NCBI RefSeq assembly: GCF_030646845.1
Contig: NZ_JAUSLE010000007.1
Location: 185,773 to 249,772 of the forward strand
Direction: 5' to 3'
DNA from: Rhodoferax sp.
Lineage (GTDB): Bacteria; Pseudomonadota; Gammaproteobacteria; Burkholderiales; Burkholderiaceae_C
DNA: 64,000 nt
This document shows positions 42,035 through 52,247 of the stretch, one piece after another. The translations under genes were made by a program, and so were the position numbers. A model generated the notes under the pieces. It saw only the letters and a list, made by a program, of their open reading frames with translations, did no database searches and was not told the origin of the DNA. Positions within the stretch are counted from its first letter, which is position 1. Every line of letters begins with the position of its first letter.

Positions 42035-42562
42035 ATGAAAATCGCAGTTCTGGGCGCACAGGGCAGTGGCAAGACACAGCTCGCACACGAGCTCACGCAG
42101 TATTTTGTCGGTCCCCTTGCCGGTGAGGATTCAGCGAATGTGCTGATTGCCGACGCCCCACCCCTCATGGCGGCGATCTACGTCGACCTGGCGCACGACG
42201 ACCCAAAGCGCTGCGAAGCAGCCCTTGCCGAACACAAGACCTACGACTTGACACTGGTGACCGGTCTGGACATCCCTTGCCGCGGTGGCCAGCACCGGCA
42301 CAGTGAGTCCCTCTCCCGCGAAGCGGTCGATGCACGGCTGCGAGTCACGCTCACGCGTGGCCATGTCGACTATGCCGTTATTTATGGCCAGGGGCCCGCT
42401 CGCGTGCAAACAGCGCTCAAAGCCATCTCGTCATGGCGCGGTGACAGGAACGAACCCATCGCTGTCGGCGCAGATCGGCGGCCATGGTCGTGTGAAAAAT
42501 GCAGCGACCCGGAATGCGAACACCGATTGTTCACAGGTCTGCTCAAGCCTTCGAAAAGATAG
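42035..42562 (+). CDS. P-loop ATPase with C-terminal Cys cluster
   Basis: The 175-residue protein begins MKIAVLGAQGSGKTQL with Walker A (GAQGSGKT) and a likely Walker B region around DLTLVTGLDIPC. It looks like the NadR-kinase/AAA_28 type of small P-loop protein. The C-terminus carries CEKCSDPECEH (four possible metal ligands), which is unusual for the family. It follows ftsB by 67 bases. No function can be assigned. Confidence 0.75.
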   Translation: MKIAVLGAQGSGKTQLAHELTQYFVGPLAGEDSANVLIADAPPLMAAIYVDLAHDDPKRCEAALAEHKTYDLTLVTGLDIPCRGGQHRHSESLSREAVDARLRVTLTRGHVDYAVIYGQGPARVQTALKAISSWRGDRNEPIAVGADRRPWSCEKCSDPECEHRLFTGLLKPSKR

Positions 42563-42612
42563 GGGCGTCGATCCTGCCGCGCGTCGCCCGCCGGGCAAAT
42601 CGGCCAACTCCT

Positions 42613-43602
42613 TTACTGGACTGCCCCGCTGGATGGCGGCAGATCACCTGGCACCCTGAAGATCTGGACCACATCAATCGGATCGAAGTGGTATTGCTGA
42701 CCACAGAATTCGCAACCCACCTCAATGTCGCCGCGCTCGGCAATGATGCTTTGCGCCTCCTCCATGCCCAGCCCCAGAATCATGTTGCTCACGCGCTCAC
42801 GGCTGCAGCTGCACGAGAAACGTGGCCCGGACTCGCCCGCCAGGGGTTCAAAACGTGTCAGGGTCTCTTCCCAGAAAAGACGCCGCAGAATGGTATCTGC
42901 GTCCAGCGTCAACAGTTCTTCACGCTTCAGGGTCGACGCAAGGATGGCAATGCGGTTGTAGTGTTCGTTGATGCCAATTTCATCTTCATTGGCCTGGCTC
43001 ATCAGGCTGCCGGCGAGGTTGCCCGTGCCCTCAAGCGGCAGGCGCTGGATCAATAGCCCTGCGGCCACTTTGTCGTCCGCCGCCAGCACCAGTGTCGTGT
43101 CAAGCTGCTCGCTTTGCAGCATGTAATGCTCCAGCACTTCGCTCAGGCGCTCAAGCTTCTCATGCTTGTCCCCAAACAGCGGCACGATACCCTGATACGC
43201 CTGTTGCCCCGGGAACTTGGTCTTGGGATCCAGCGTGATGGCACATTTGCCTTCGTTGCCAACATTGACGAGCATGCTCAGACTGGCCTGGGCAGGGATG
43301 TCACCGGTCACGGTCGCTGTGGCGCGCAAACCAAAATCAGGTTGAACCTCAACCACGGCCAGCTTCACCGGGCCGTCGCCAAATATCTGCAATATCAGTG
43401 AACCGTTGAACTTGATGTTCGACTGCATCAGGGTCGCCGCCGCCGTCATCTCGCCCAGCATGTTTTGCACCGGCAGCGGATACGCACCCGACTTGCTGCC
43501 AGAAGCCCGACGACGCAGAATTTCAGTCCACGCATCCGTCAGACGAACCAGCACGCCGCGTACCGGCAAACCATCAAACAAAAACTTGTGAATCTCAGAC
43601 AC
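42613..43602 (-). CDS. hslO: Redox-regulated chaperone Hsp33
   Basis: The 329-residue protein has the Hsp33 core and the redox-switch cysteines as SCSCSRER (CXC) and CEFCGQQYHF (CXXC), which bind zinc when reduced. Under oxidative stress the disulfide form binds unfolded proteins. The start is a GTG with GGGAAA upstream. Confidence 0.95.
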   Translation of the reverse strand: MSEIHKFLFDGLPVRGVLVRLTDAWTEILRRRASGSKSGAYPLPVQNMLGEMTAAATLMQSNIKFNGSLILQIFGDGPVKLAVVEVQPDFGLRATATVTGDIPAQASLSMLVNVGNEGKCAITLDPKTKFPGQQAYQGIVPLFGDKHEKLERLSEVLEHYMLQSEQLDTTLVLAADDKVAAGLLIQRLPLEGTGNLAGSLMSQANEDEIGINEHYNRIAILASTLKREELLTLDADTILRRLFWEETLTRFEPLAGESGPRFSCSCSRERVSNMILGLGMEEAQSIIAERGDIEVGCEFCGQQYHFDPIDVVQIFRVPGDLPPSSGAVQ

Positions 43603-43658
43603 GCACTTTTCCCATTGAATTCAAGACCTCAATCATGGCGTACCACAGATCAGAAAAA

Positions 43659-44183
43659 TCAGGCAATTTTCTTCAAGCCAGTGCAAAAGCGGGCTGCATT
43701 GCTGACGTAGTGCAGGGCACTCAGTCGCAAGCCTTCGAGCTGTTCCGGTGTGAGCTGGCGGACGACCTTGGCCGGGCTGCCGAGGATCATCGACCCATCC
43801 GGGAATTCCTTGCCTTCCGTCACCAAAGAGCCGGCCCCTACAAGGCAACCCTTGCCAATTTTCGCACCATTGAGCACGACCGCGCCGATGCCAATCAGGG
43901 AACCGTCACCAATCGTGCAGCCATGCAACATGACTTTATGCCCTACCGTCACGTCCTCACCCAGGGTCAGCGGCATGCCCACATCGGCATGCAAAACACT
44001 CATGTCCTGAATATTGGAGCGGCGGCCAATCCGGATGGTCTCCGTGTCGCCACGGATAACCGCACCAAACCAGACGCTCGCGTCATCCGCCAATTCAACA
44101 TTGCCCATCACCTGGGCACTGTCAGCCACCCAGGCCGAGTCCGCAATGCGGGGGGCCGCGCCGTCAAGTTCATAGATTGCCAT
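43659..44183 (-). CDS. Gamma-carbonic anhydrase family (left-handed beta-helix) protein
   Basis: The 174-residue protein shows the hexapeptide beta-helix with metal-type His residues in VLHADVG and [10 protein letters not shown]. These correspond to the trimeric zinc or iron site of gamma-CA-like proteins (YrdA/PaaY group). The enzymatic activity of such homologues varies. It is divergent from the DUF455 gene with a 52-base gap. Confidence 0.92.
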   Translation of the reverse strand: MAIYELDGAAPRIADSAWVADSAQVMGNVELADDASVWFGAVIRGDTETIRIGRRSNIQDMSVLHADVGMPLTLGEDVTVGHKVMLHGCTIGDGSLIGIGAVVLNGAKIGKGCLVGAGSLVTEGKEFPDGSMILGSPAKVVRQLTPEQLEGLRLSALHYVSNAARFCTGLKKIA

Positions 44184-44235
44184 GTGGATTCCATTCCTTC
44201 AATTTGCCTAGAATTGTAAAGATGGAATCCAAAGC

Positions 44236-45021
44236 ATGAATAACTCGATACGACGATTGGCCCAGGAACTGCTTTTGATTCATTCCCCGCAGGAAAAAGC
44301 AGCCGCCGTCCGCCAGCACCTTGTTCCTGCATTGACTATTGATGTGGCAGCTGTCATCGGTGAAGTACCCGGCATTCCCGGCCGATCTGAGCGCCCCCTG
44401 CTGGTGCACCCGTCGCAGCTGAAGACCCGGGCAGTCGGCACCCGGGAGGGCCGGGCTTCACTGATTCATGCGCTGACCCATATCGAAGCCAATGCAGTCA
44501 ATCTGGCCCTCGATGTGATTTGGCGATTTGCCGGGATGCCCGAGCGCTTTTACCTCGACTGGCTTCAGGTGGCCAGGGAAGAAGCGCTGCATTTCCAGCT
44601 GCTGCGGGCTCACCTGAACGAGATCGGTTTTGACTATGGCGACTTCCCGGCCCATGACGGACTTTGGGAAATGGCTGAGAAAACCAAAGGCGACCTGCTC
44701 GCTCGCCTGGCGCTCGTGCCCCGAACACTGGAGGCGCGAGGCCTGGATGCCTCCCCCGCCATCAAGAACAAGCTGGTCTCCGTGGGGGACCGACAAGGTG
44801 CAGACATTCTTGACATCATCCTGCGGGACGAAATCGGGCACGTCGCCATTGGCAATCACTGGTATCGGCATCTCTGCAACCTGAAATGCCTGGACCCTGT
44901 CGGCACCTATGCGGCACTGTCAGGAGCGTATGGCGCGAAAGCGCTCAAAGGCCCATTCAACCTGGAGGCCCGCCGGGCGGCGGGTTTCGATGAAGCGGAG
45001 CTCGCGCAGCTCTGCGCCTGA
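44236..45021 (+). CDS. Ferritin-like DUF455 protein
   Basis: The 261-residue four-helix-bundle protein has the ferritin-like ligands in HIEANAVNLALD, REEALHF and RDEIGHVAIGNHW. These suggest a di-iron site. DUF455 proteins are widespread but uncharacterised; an MiaE-like tRNA hydroxylase relation has been suggested from the fold. It is followed by the HDOD gene after 58 bases. Confidence 0.88.
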   Translation: MNNSIRRLAQELLLIHSPQEKAAAVRQHLVPALTIDVAAVIGEVPGIPGRSERPLLVHPSQLKTRAVGTREGRASLIHALTHIEANAVNLALDVIWRFAGMPERFYLDWLQVAREEALHFQLLRAHLNEIGFDYGDFPAHDGLWEMAEKTKGDLLARLALVPRTLEARGLDASPAIKNKLVSVGDRQGADILDIILRDEIGHVAIGNHWYRHLCNLKCLDPVGTYAALSGAYGAKALKGPFNLEARRAAGFDEAELAQLCA

Positions 45022-45079
45022 TCCAGCACCCGCCACTGAATGCTCCGTAAAATGAGCTGCTACCTATTCTTGGCGCCTC

Positions 45080-46336
45080 ATGTCCAACACACCAGAAACC
45101 GAAAGCGCGTCCCAAGCTTCCCCTGAAGACGTCACCGCCATCGCACGGCAAGCCATTCTGGACTCGGACCGTGCGGTGTTCGGCTATGAGCTGTTTGACC
45201 GCTCCCGGGCATCGGCCACTCACACGGCCGCAAGCGATGCGGCGTTGCTGTTCAATGTGCTGTCTAACGCGGACAGCGAAGTACTGATTGACCGCAAGAC
45301 CATCTTCATCAATTGCACCCACCAGACCCTGGCGGGCGGGCATCTTGAACTGATTCAACCGGACCGGGTGGTTCTGGAGATACCACCCTTGTCTGACGCT
45401 ACCGCGGAAGATATTGAAGCGCACCTGCAGACCTTGTCGGCAATCGCCGCGCGGGGCTTCCGGCTGGCCTTCGACGACACCGTGTTAACCGGACCTTACG
45501 CCAGCTGGCTGCCGCTGGCCTCGTTCATCAAGCTCGACCTCACGAAGCTCACACCCGACGCGATCAGGACGAGCGTCCACCAGGCGAAAAACAACTCGGC
45601 GGCGCGGCTCATCGCGGAAAAAGTGGAAACCGCCGCCCAATATGAACTGGTGGCTGGCCTTGGCATCAAACTGTTTCAGGGCTACTGGTTCGCCAAGCCG
45701 GTTCTCGTCACGGGGCAGACGGTGCGGCCAGCACAGGCGGCCATCATTCAGCTGATCAACCTGGTGCGCAAGCAGGCTAGTACTGGCGAAATCGAAGAAG
45801 TCCTCAAAAGGGACCCCACCCTGTCGTTCAACCTGCTTCGTTTCATCAATTCATCGGGCTTTGGGCTGAGCTGCGAAATCACGTCGTTTCGCCATGCCGT
45901 GATGATTCTCGGCCTCAAAAAACTGTTTCGTTGGGCGGCGCTGCTGATGACGACATCGCGCAATGGCAATGTCCCGCCGGCGGTCGGCAGCATGGCGGTC
46001 GTACGCGGACGGCTGATGGAGCTGCTCGCGGCGGAGTTGCTGCCGCCCGAGGAATGCGACAACGCCTTTGTCGTCGGCGTGTTTTCCCTGCTCGACACCC
46101 TGTTGGGCATGCCGCTGAACAAGGCGCTGGAGGCCATCTCTTTGCCAGAGACGGTGGTCAATGCCCTGCTGCATCAAACCGGCGTTCTGGCACCGTTCCT
46201 GGAGCTGACGAAGGCCTGCGAAAGCGCCGATGACGAGGCATTTGCCAGAACCGCTGAGTCCCTGCAATTGAGCAATCAGCAGGTGAACTGGGCCCATCTG
46301 CAAGCCCTGGCCTGGGCCGAGACGCTCGCGGACTGA
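45080..46336 (+). CDS. EAL-like/HDOD domain signalling protein
   Basis: The 418-residue protein has an N-terminal degenerate EAL domain (AVFGYELFDRS, then IKLDLTKL, and GIKLFQGYWFAKP) and a C-terminal HDOD domain (VLKRDPTLSFNLLRFINS and SFRHAVMILGLKKL). The EAL glutamate of active phosphodiesterases is not seen at its normal position, so it probably binds rather than hydrolyses c-di-GMP or acts through HDOD. YuxH-type proteins of this build are common in betaproteobacteria. It converges on xerD with an 18-base gap. Confidence 0.88.
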   Translation: MSNTPETESASQASPEDVTAIARQAILDSDRAVFGYELFDRSRASATHTAASDAALLFNVLSNADSEVLIDRKTIFINCTHQTLAGGHLELIQPDRVVLEIPPLSDATAEDIEAHLQTLSAIAARGFRLAFDDTVLTGPYASWLPLASFIKLDLTKLTPDAIRTSVHQAKNNSAARLIAEKVETAAQYELVAGLGIKLFQGYWFAKPVLVTGQTVRPAQAAIIQLINLVRKQASTGEIEEVLKRDPTLSFNLLRFINSSGFGLSCEITSFRHAVMILGLKKLFRWAALLMTTSRNGNVPPAVGSMAVVRGRLMELLAAELLPPEECDNAFVVGVFSLLDTLLGMPLNKALEAISLPETVVNALLHQTGVLAPFLELTKACESADDEAFARTAESLQLSNQQVNWAHLQALAWAETLAD

Positions 46337-46354
46337 CGTCGCCCGTCGTGTTCT

Positions 46355-47266
46355 CTATCCGCGTGGATGATGGTGGGCATGCAAAGTCTTCAATCTCTCG
46401 CGCGCCACATGGGTGTAAATGGTCGTGGTTGATATGTCCGCGTGACCGAGCAGCATCTGTACCGCACGCAAATCCGCGCCGTGGTTCAGCAGATGGGTCG
46501 CAAAAGCATGGCGCAAGGTGTGGGGTGACAAAGGCGCGGTGATGCCGGCGCCGACCGCATGCTTCTTGACGATCATCCAGAACATCACACGACTCATGGC
46601 GGTACCGGCCTTGGCGCCCCGATGGGTCACAAACAGGTCTTCGGTCTGCTTGCTCGCCAACAAGCTGGGCCGTGCGACAGCCAGGTACCGTTTGATCCAC
46701 AGGCTGGCCACCTCGCCAAAGGGAACGAGCCGTTCCTTGTTGCCCTTGCCGAAAACCCGCAACACGTTCTCCGACAGGCTCACATTGAACACCCTGAGCG
46801 TCACCAGTTCGCTGACGCGCAGGCCGCTGGCATACATCAACTCCAGCATGGTGCGGTCCCGCACGCCCAAAGGGGTGTCGGTATCCGGCGCCGCCAGCAA
46901 TGCCTCCACCTGCGATTCGGTCAGGGTCTTGGGCACCCGCAGCGCCTGCCGGGCGGCCTGCAGCTTGAGGGTGGGGTCTGCAACGATGATGCGCTCACGC
47001 AGTGCCCAGCGGAAGTAGCGTTTGAAAACCGTCAGCCGCCGGTTCGCCGTGGTGGCCTTGGTCGTACTGTGTTGCGCGGCGAAGTAGGCATTCAAATCAG
47101 CTTCAACCGTGGCTGTCAAAACCCGCTCCCGCTGCTGCAGCCAGGCGGCATACAGCGTCAGGTCACGCCGGTAGGCCGAGAGGGTGTTCTTTGACAAGCC
47201 CTCTTCCAGCCACAGGGCGTCTATGAATGCGTCGATGGACGCATCAGGGAGCCGGTCCGTCGTCAC
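46355..47266 (-). CDS. xerD: Site-specific tyrosine recombinase XerD
   Basis: The 303-residue recombinase has the catalytic set Arg150 (SGLRVSEL), Lys174, His249 and Arg252 (HTLRHAFATH), His275 and Tyr284 (TIYTHV), with an N-terminal SAM-like core-binding domain. With XerC it resolves chromosome dimers at dif. The start is a GTG that overlaps the stop of the preceding Bug gene (GTGA), an uncommon coupling partner. Confidence 0.93.
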   Translation of the reverse strand: MTTDRLPDASIDAFIDALWLEEGLSKNTLSAYRRDLTLYAAWLQQRERVLTATVEADLNAYFAAQHSTTKATTANRRLTVFKRYFRWALRERIIVADPTLKLQAARQALRVPKTLTESQVEALLAAPDTDTPLGVRDRTMLELMYASGLRVSELVTLRVFNVSLSENVLRVFGKGNKERLVPFGEVASLWIKRYLAVARPSLLASKQTEDLFVTHRGAKAGTAMSRVMFWMIVKKHAVGAGITAPLSPHTLRHAFATHLLNHGADLRAVQMLLGHADISTTTIYTHVARERLKTLHAHHHPRG

Positions 47267-48225
47267 TCGAGCTTGAGTTTGGCCGTATCAACCACTTTTT
47301 TGTAAACCTCGTACTCGGCCTTGATCTGCGCTGCAAACTGCTCGGGCGTGTTGGCGACGATGAAGGAACCCGTGTCCTCGATCCGTTTTTTCACCACTGG
47401 ATCTTCCAGGGCCTTGCGCACACCGGCATTGATCTTGTCCACCACGTCTTTGGGCAGGCCTTTGGGGCCGTAGATGCCGTAGTAAGCCATGCGGTTCACC
47501 GGCTCCAGCCCCACTTCCTTGAAGGTCGGCACATTCGGCAGCTGGGACAGCCGCTGAGGCGCCGCCACCACGATCGGAATCAGACGATTGGACTGCATGA
47601 ACGGCAATGCCGAAGGCATGTTGTCAAACGTCATGAGCACCTGGCCGGCGACGGTGTCGTTCAGGGCCGGGCCAGCACCCCGGTAAGGAATGTGGGTGAT
47701 GAAGGTACCACTCAAATTCTTGTACAACTCCATCTGCAAATGGCCAATACCGCCAGTGCCTGACGAAGAATACGAGTATTTGCCGGGATTCTTCTTCAGT
47801 TCGGCGAGGAAGCCTTTGTAGTCTTTTGCCGGGAAACTGGGGTGCACGGCAATGACATTGGGCGTCGCGGCGATGTTGATGATGGGCGTGAAGTCGGTCA
47901 GCGGGTTGTACGGTGTTCTGGGGTTGATGGCGGGGTTGGCAGCTGTGGTGGACACGGTAGCCATGCCCAGCGAGTAGCCATCGGGCGCTGCCTTGGCCGT
48001 CTCATTGGCCCCAATGATGCCGCCGCCACCGGCCTTGTTCTCCACCACCACCGTCTGGCCCAATGTCTTGCCCAGTGCGTCTGAAATCGTGCGGGCAATG
48101 ATGTCAGTCGTGCCGCCCGGTGCAAACGGCACCTGCAGCTTGATGACCTTGTTGGGATAGCCCTGCGCCATGGCAGAGCCAGCGGCCGCGACCAGAGTTA
48201 GCGCGAAAAGAGTTCGACGATGCAT
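47263..48225 (-). CDS. Bug-family extracytoplasmic solute receptor (orphan)
   Basis: The 320-residue protein has a signal peptide (MHRRTLFALTLVAAAGSAMA), then YPNKVIKLQVPFAPGGTTD and IPYRGAGPAL, the Bug/TctC fold. An AAGGAAG site precedes the chosen start. No tripartite transporter membrane genes are nearby; orphan Bug receptors of this kind are numerous in Burkholderiales and usually share TctAB units or serve sensing. Its stop overlaps the xerD start. Confidence 0.9.
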   Translation of the reverse strand: MHRRTLFALTLVAAAGSAMAQGYPNKVIKLQVPFAPGGTTDIIARTISDALGKTLGQTVVVENKAGGGGIIGANETAKAAPDGYSLGMATVSTTAANPAINPRTPYNPLTDFTPIINIAATPNVIAVHPSFPAKDYKGFLAELKKNPGKYSYSSSGTGGIGHLQMELYKNLSGTFITHIPYRGAGPALNDTVAGQVLMTFDNMPSALPFMQSNRLIPIVVAAPQRLSQLPNVPTFKEVGLEPVNRMAYYGIYGPKGLPKDVVDKINAGVRKALEDPVVKKRIEDTGSFIVANTPEQFAAQIKAEYEVYKKVVDTAKLKLE

Positions 48226-48394
48226 GATGGTGATCTTCCTTAAGTACCGGATTGTGTGAAAGTCCAAGGCCTATGTTAACGGCGGCATCGGCTATTCCTA
48301 TTGCGGCGAGCACTTAAGGGCAAACCCGAAGGCTGCCGCCGTCGCCGCAAGGCGCCCCTCCGGCTCTAAACACCAGGGCTGGTATTCTCGACGC

Positions 48395-49306
48395 GTGAAT
48401 TACGCCCAACTTCTGTTCCCCGACTTCTCCCTGATTCTGTGCGGCTATCTGGTGTGCCGCTATACCGCGCTCAACCGCACGGTCTGGGCGCAGGTCGAAA
48501 CCCTGGTGTATTTCCTGTTCTTCCCGGTTCTCCTGTTCCACTCGATTGTGAAAAGCCCGCTCGACCTGGGGGCGACGTCCAGCCTGATCGGTGCCGGCTG
48601 GGCCATGGGGCTCACGGGCATCGCCCTCGCCTATTCACTTCCCTACTTGCCGTGGCTGGGACGGTATATACCGCAACGAGATCATGCCGCCAGCGCCCAG
48701 GTGGCTTTTCGCTTCAACTCATTCGTCGGCCTGGCCCTGGCAGACCGCCTGGCCGGCCCGCAGGGTCTGCTGTTGATCGCGGTGCTGATCGGTGTCTGTG
48801 TGCCGCTTTTCAACATCGGCGCCGTGTGGCCCATGGCCCGCCATGCGCAACGCGGCTTCCTGCGCGAACTGGTGCGCAACCCGCTCATCATTGGCACGGC
48901 ATCCGGCCTCGCGGCCAACCTGCTGGGGTTCACGCTGCCAGTCTGGCTGGAGCCCACCGTCAGCCGTATCGGGGGGGCCTCGCTGGCGCTGGGTCTGATG
49001 GCGGCGGGGGCCGGCATGCAGTTCGGTGCGCTGAGCCGCGCCAAAACCCTGGCGGTGGCGGTGCTGTCGATCCGTCATTTCTTTTTGCCGCTGGTGGCAC
49101 TGGGGTTTGCGCACCTGTTTCAGCTCGACCCGGTACAGACCACCGTGCTGCTGGCTTTTTCTGCGCTGCCGACGGCATCCAGCTGCTATGTGCTGGCCGC
49201 TCGCATGGGCTATGACGGCGCCTACGTGGCCGGGCTGGTCACGCTGTCCACCCTGCTGGGCATGGCGAGTCTGCCCTTCGCGCTGGGCATCCTGCGTTCG
49301 CTATAA
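48395..49306 (+). CDS. AEC (auxin efflux carrier) family transporter
   Basis: The 303-residue protein has about 10 hydrophobic segments and the AEC features PVLLFHSI near residue 48 and a C-terminal half with FSALPTASSCYVLA. The start is a GTG. AEC proteins export or import organic acids or amino acids; substrate unknown. The final codons and the stop TAA fall inside copy 5 of the 49-bp element. Confidence 0.88.
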   Translation: MNYAQLLFPDFSLILCGYLVCRYTALNRTVWAQVETLVYFLFFPVLLFHSIVKSPLDLGATSSLIGAGWAMGLTGIALAYSLPYLPWLGRYIPQRDHAASAQVAFRFNSFVGLALADRLAGPQGLLLIAVLIGVCVPLFNIGAVWPMARHAQRGFLRELVRNPLIIGTASGLAANLLGFTLPVWLEPTVSRIGGASLALGLMAAGAGMQFGALSRAKTLAVAVLSIRHFFLPLVALGFAHLFQLDPVQTTVLLAFSALPTASSCYVLAARMGYDGAYVAGLVTLSTLLGMASLPFALGILRSL

Positions 49307-49348
49307 GTTTGATAGCTATCCGCGCTTATTCTACGAGGGCTTCAGGCA
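49300..49348 (-). repeat. 49-bp dispersed element, copy 5 (AEC stop codon)
   Basis: Read on the minus strand it begins TGCCTGAAGCCCTCGT and ends CTTATAGC, and its hairpin is GCTAT-N7-ATAGC. It begins inside the last two AEC codons and supplies the stop. It is exactly 49 bp. Confidence 0.78.
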
Positions 49349-49356
49349 AAAAACAC

Positions 49357-50418
<1,062 letters not shown>

Positions 50419-50439
<21 letters not shown>

Positions 50440-50934
50440 GCTCCGATTGTAAAAAGTCTGCTCTGGCCGGACGAGATGGCGACGCAGTTGTTTGCCGCCG
50501 CGCTTGCGGCGCAGCCTGCCCTGCATGACGCGTTTGTCGAATTGCACGGTGACCTGGGCGCGGGCAAGACCACCCTGGTGCGCCACGTGCTGCGCGCGCT
50601 GGGGATACAGGGCCGCGTCAAAAGCCCCACCTATGCTGTGGTTGAGCCCTATGAGCTGCCCGGGCTCGCCATCTGGCACTTCGACTTTTACCGCTTCAGC
50701 GATCCGCGTGAATGGGAAGACGCCGGCTTTCGCGACATCTTTGCCAGCCCCGGTCTCAAGCTGGCCGAGTGGCCGGAAAAGGCCGCCGGTTTTCTCCCGC
50801 GCGCGGATCTGGTGATTCAGCTCGACGCGATGGACGACGACGCCCGGCAGGTCACGCTGACCGCGCAAACCGACATCGGCGCGGCCTTGCTTCAGGCGGC
50901 CAGCCCGGCCATGTCTCAAAAGGGCCAATCTTGA
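50419..50934 (+). CDS. tsaE: tRNA threonylcarbamoyladenosine biosynthesis ATPase TsaE
   Basis: The 171-residue protein has Walker A GDLGAGKTTLVRH and the TsaE motifs KSPTYAVVEPY and HFDFYR. It powers the t6A modification of tRNA. The start (MSAGVGHAPIVKSLLWPDE) lies inside the first codons of queG on the other strand; a shorter start at MATQLF is possible but removes the conserved LWPDE segment. The stop overlaps the amiC start (TTGA). Confidence 0.92.
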
Positions 50935-52247
50935 AGCGCCGCAGCCTGGTGCAGGCTGGCGCGCTGGTGCTGTTGCTGGGCCGACAACACCTGGCCCGTG
51001 GTGCCACCATCCTGGCGGTGCGGGTGTGGCCGGCACCCGAGTACTCGCGCGTCACCATCGAATCGGACACCGAACTCAAGGTCAAGCAGTTTTTTATCGC
51101 CAGCCCGCCGCGCCTGGCGGTCGACATCGAGGGCATTGACCTCAATCCGGCCTTGAAGGAGCTGGTCGCCAAGGTGGCGGCCAACGACCCCAACATCGCC
51201 GGGATTCGCGTGGCGCAAAATGCGCCCGGTGTTGTGCGGCTGGTGATGGACTTGAAGCAGGCGATCGCACCGCAGGTGTTCACGCTGACGCCAGTGGCGG
51301 CCTACCAGCACCGGCTGGTGTTTGACCTGTATCCGACCCAGGTGATCGACCCGCTGGAGGCGCTGATTGCCGAACGGCTCACGGACAGCACCCCGGCGCA
51401 TCCCCCTGCCGACCCCTTGGGCGATCTCATCGCCCAGAAAAACCAAAAACCAGTCGCCAAGGGCAATGCACCAGAGACCAAACCGCCGCCGTCCAAGCCC
51501 CTGGCGGAGGCACCCGAAAAAACCGACCGCCTGATCATCATTGCCCTGGACCCCGGTCATGGCGGTGAAGACCCCGGTGCCGTCGGCCCCGGTGGTACCC
51601 GCGAAAAAGACGTGGTGCTGCGCCTGGCCCACCGGCTGCGCGACCGCATCAACGCGACCAGCATCAACGGCAACACCATGCGCGCCTACCTCTCGCGCGA
51701 TGCCGATTTCTTTGTGCCGCTGCATGTGCGGGTGCAGAAGGCGCAGCATGTGCAGGCGGACCTGTTCATCAGCCTCCATGCCGATGCATTTTTCACCCCC
51801 AGGCCGCAGGGCGCCAGCGTCTTTGCGCTGAGCCAGGGTGGCGCCTCCAGCACGGCCGCGCGCTGGATGGCGGCCAAGGAAAACAAGGCCGATCAGGTGG
51901 GCGGCTTGAACGTCCGAGCCAAGGATGCGCAAGTCAAACGCGCCCTGTTCGACATGAGCACCACGGCGCAAATCAACGACAGCCTGAAACTTGGCGGCGC
52001 CATGCTGGGCGAAATCGGCCGGGTCGGCAAACTGCATAAGCCCAGGGTGGAACAGGCCAGCTTTGCGGTGCTCAAAGCGCCCGACATCCCGAGTGTGCTG
52101 GTGGAAGCGGCTTTCATCAGCAACCCCGACGAAGAAGCCAAACTCAACAGTGACGCCTACCAGGACCAGTTGGCCAATGCCCTGATGCGCGGCATCCAAG
52201 GCTACTTTTCGAAGAACCCGCCGCTGGCCAGGAATCGTACGGTTTAA
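50931..52247 (+). CDS. amiC: N-acetylmuramoyl-L-alanine amidase (AmiC type)
   Basis: The 438-residue protein starts with a TTG that overlaps the tsaE stop and has a Tat-type signal (KRRSLVQAGALVLLLG). An AMIN domain (about residues 25-130) and an Amidase_3 domain follow, with zinc ligands in LDPGHGGEDPG, TREKDV, ISLHADA and the catalytic Glu in LVEAAF. It splits the septal peptidoglycan between daughter cells. The TAA shares TTAA with the stop of the convergent kinase. Confidence 0.92.
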   Translation: MKRRSLVQAGALVLLLGRQHLARGATILAVRVWPAPEYSRVTIESDTELKVKQFFIASPPRLAVDIEGIDLNPALKELVAKVAANDPNIAGIRVAQNAPGVVRLVMDLKQAIAPQVFTLTPVAAYQHRLVFDLYPTQVIDPLEALIAERLTDSTPAHPPADPLGDLIAQKNQKPVAKGNAPETKPPPSKPLAEAPEKTDRLIIIALDPGHGGEDPGAVGPGGTREKDVVLRLAHRLRDRINATSINGNTMRAYLSRDADFFVPLHVRVQKAQHVQADLFISLHADAFFTPRPQGASVFALSQGGASSTAARWMAAKENKADQVGGLNVRAKDAQVKRALFDMSTTAQINDSLKLGGAMLGEIGRVGKLHKPRVEQASFAVLKAPDIPSVLVEAAFISNPDEEAKLNSDAYQDQLANALMRGIQGYFSKNPPLARNRTV

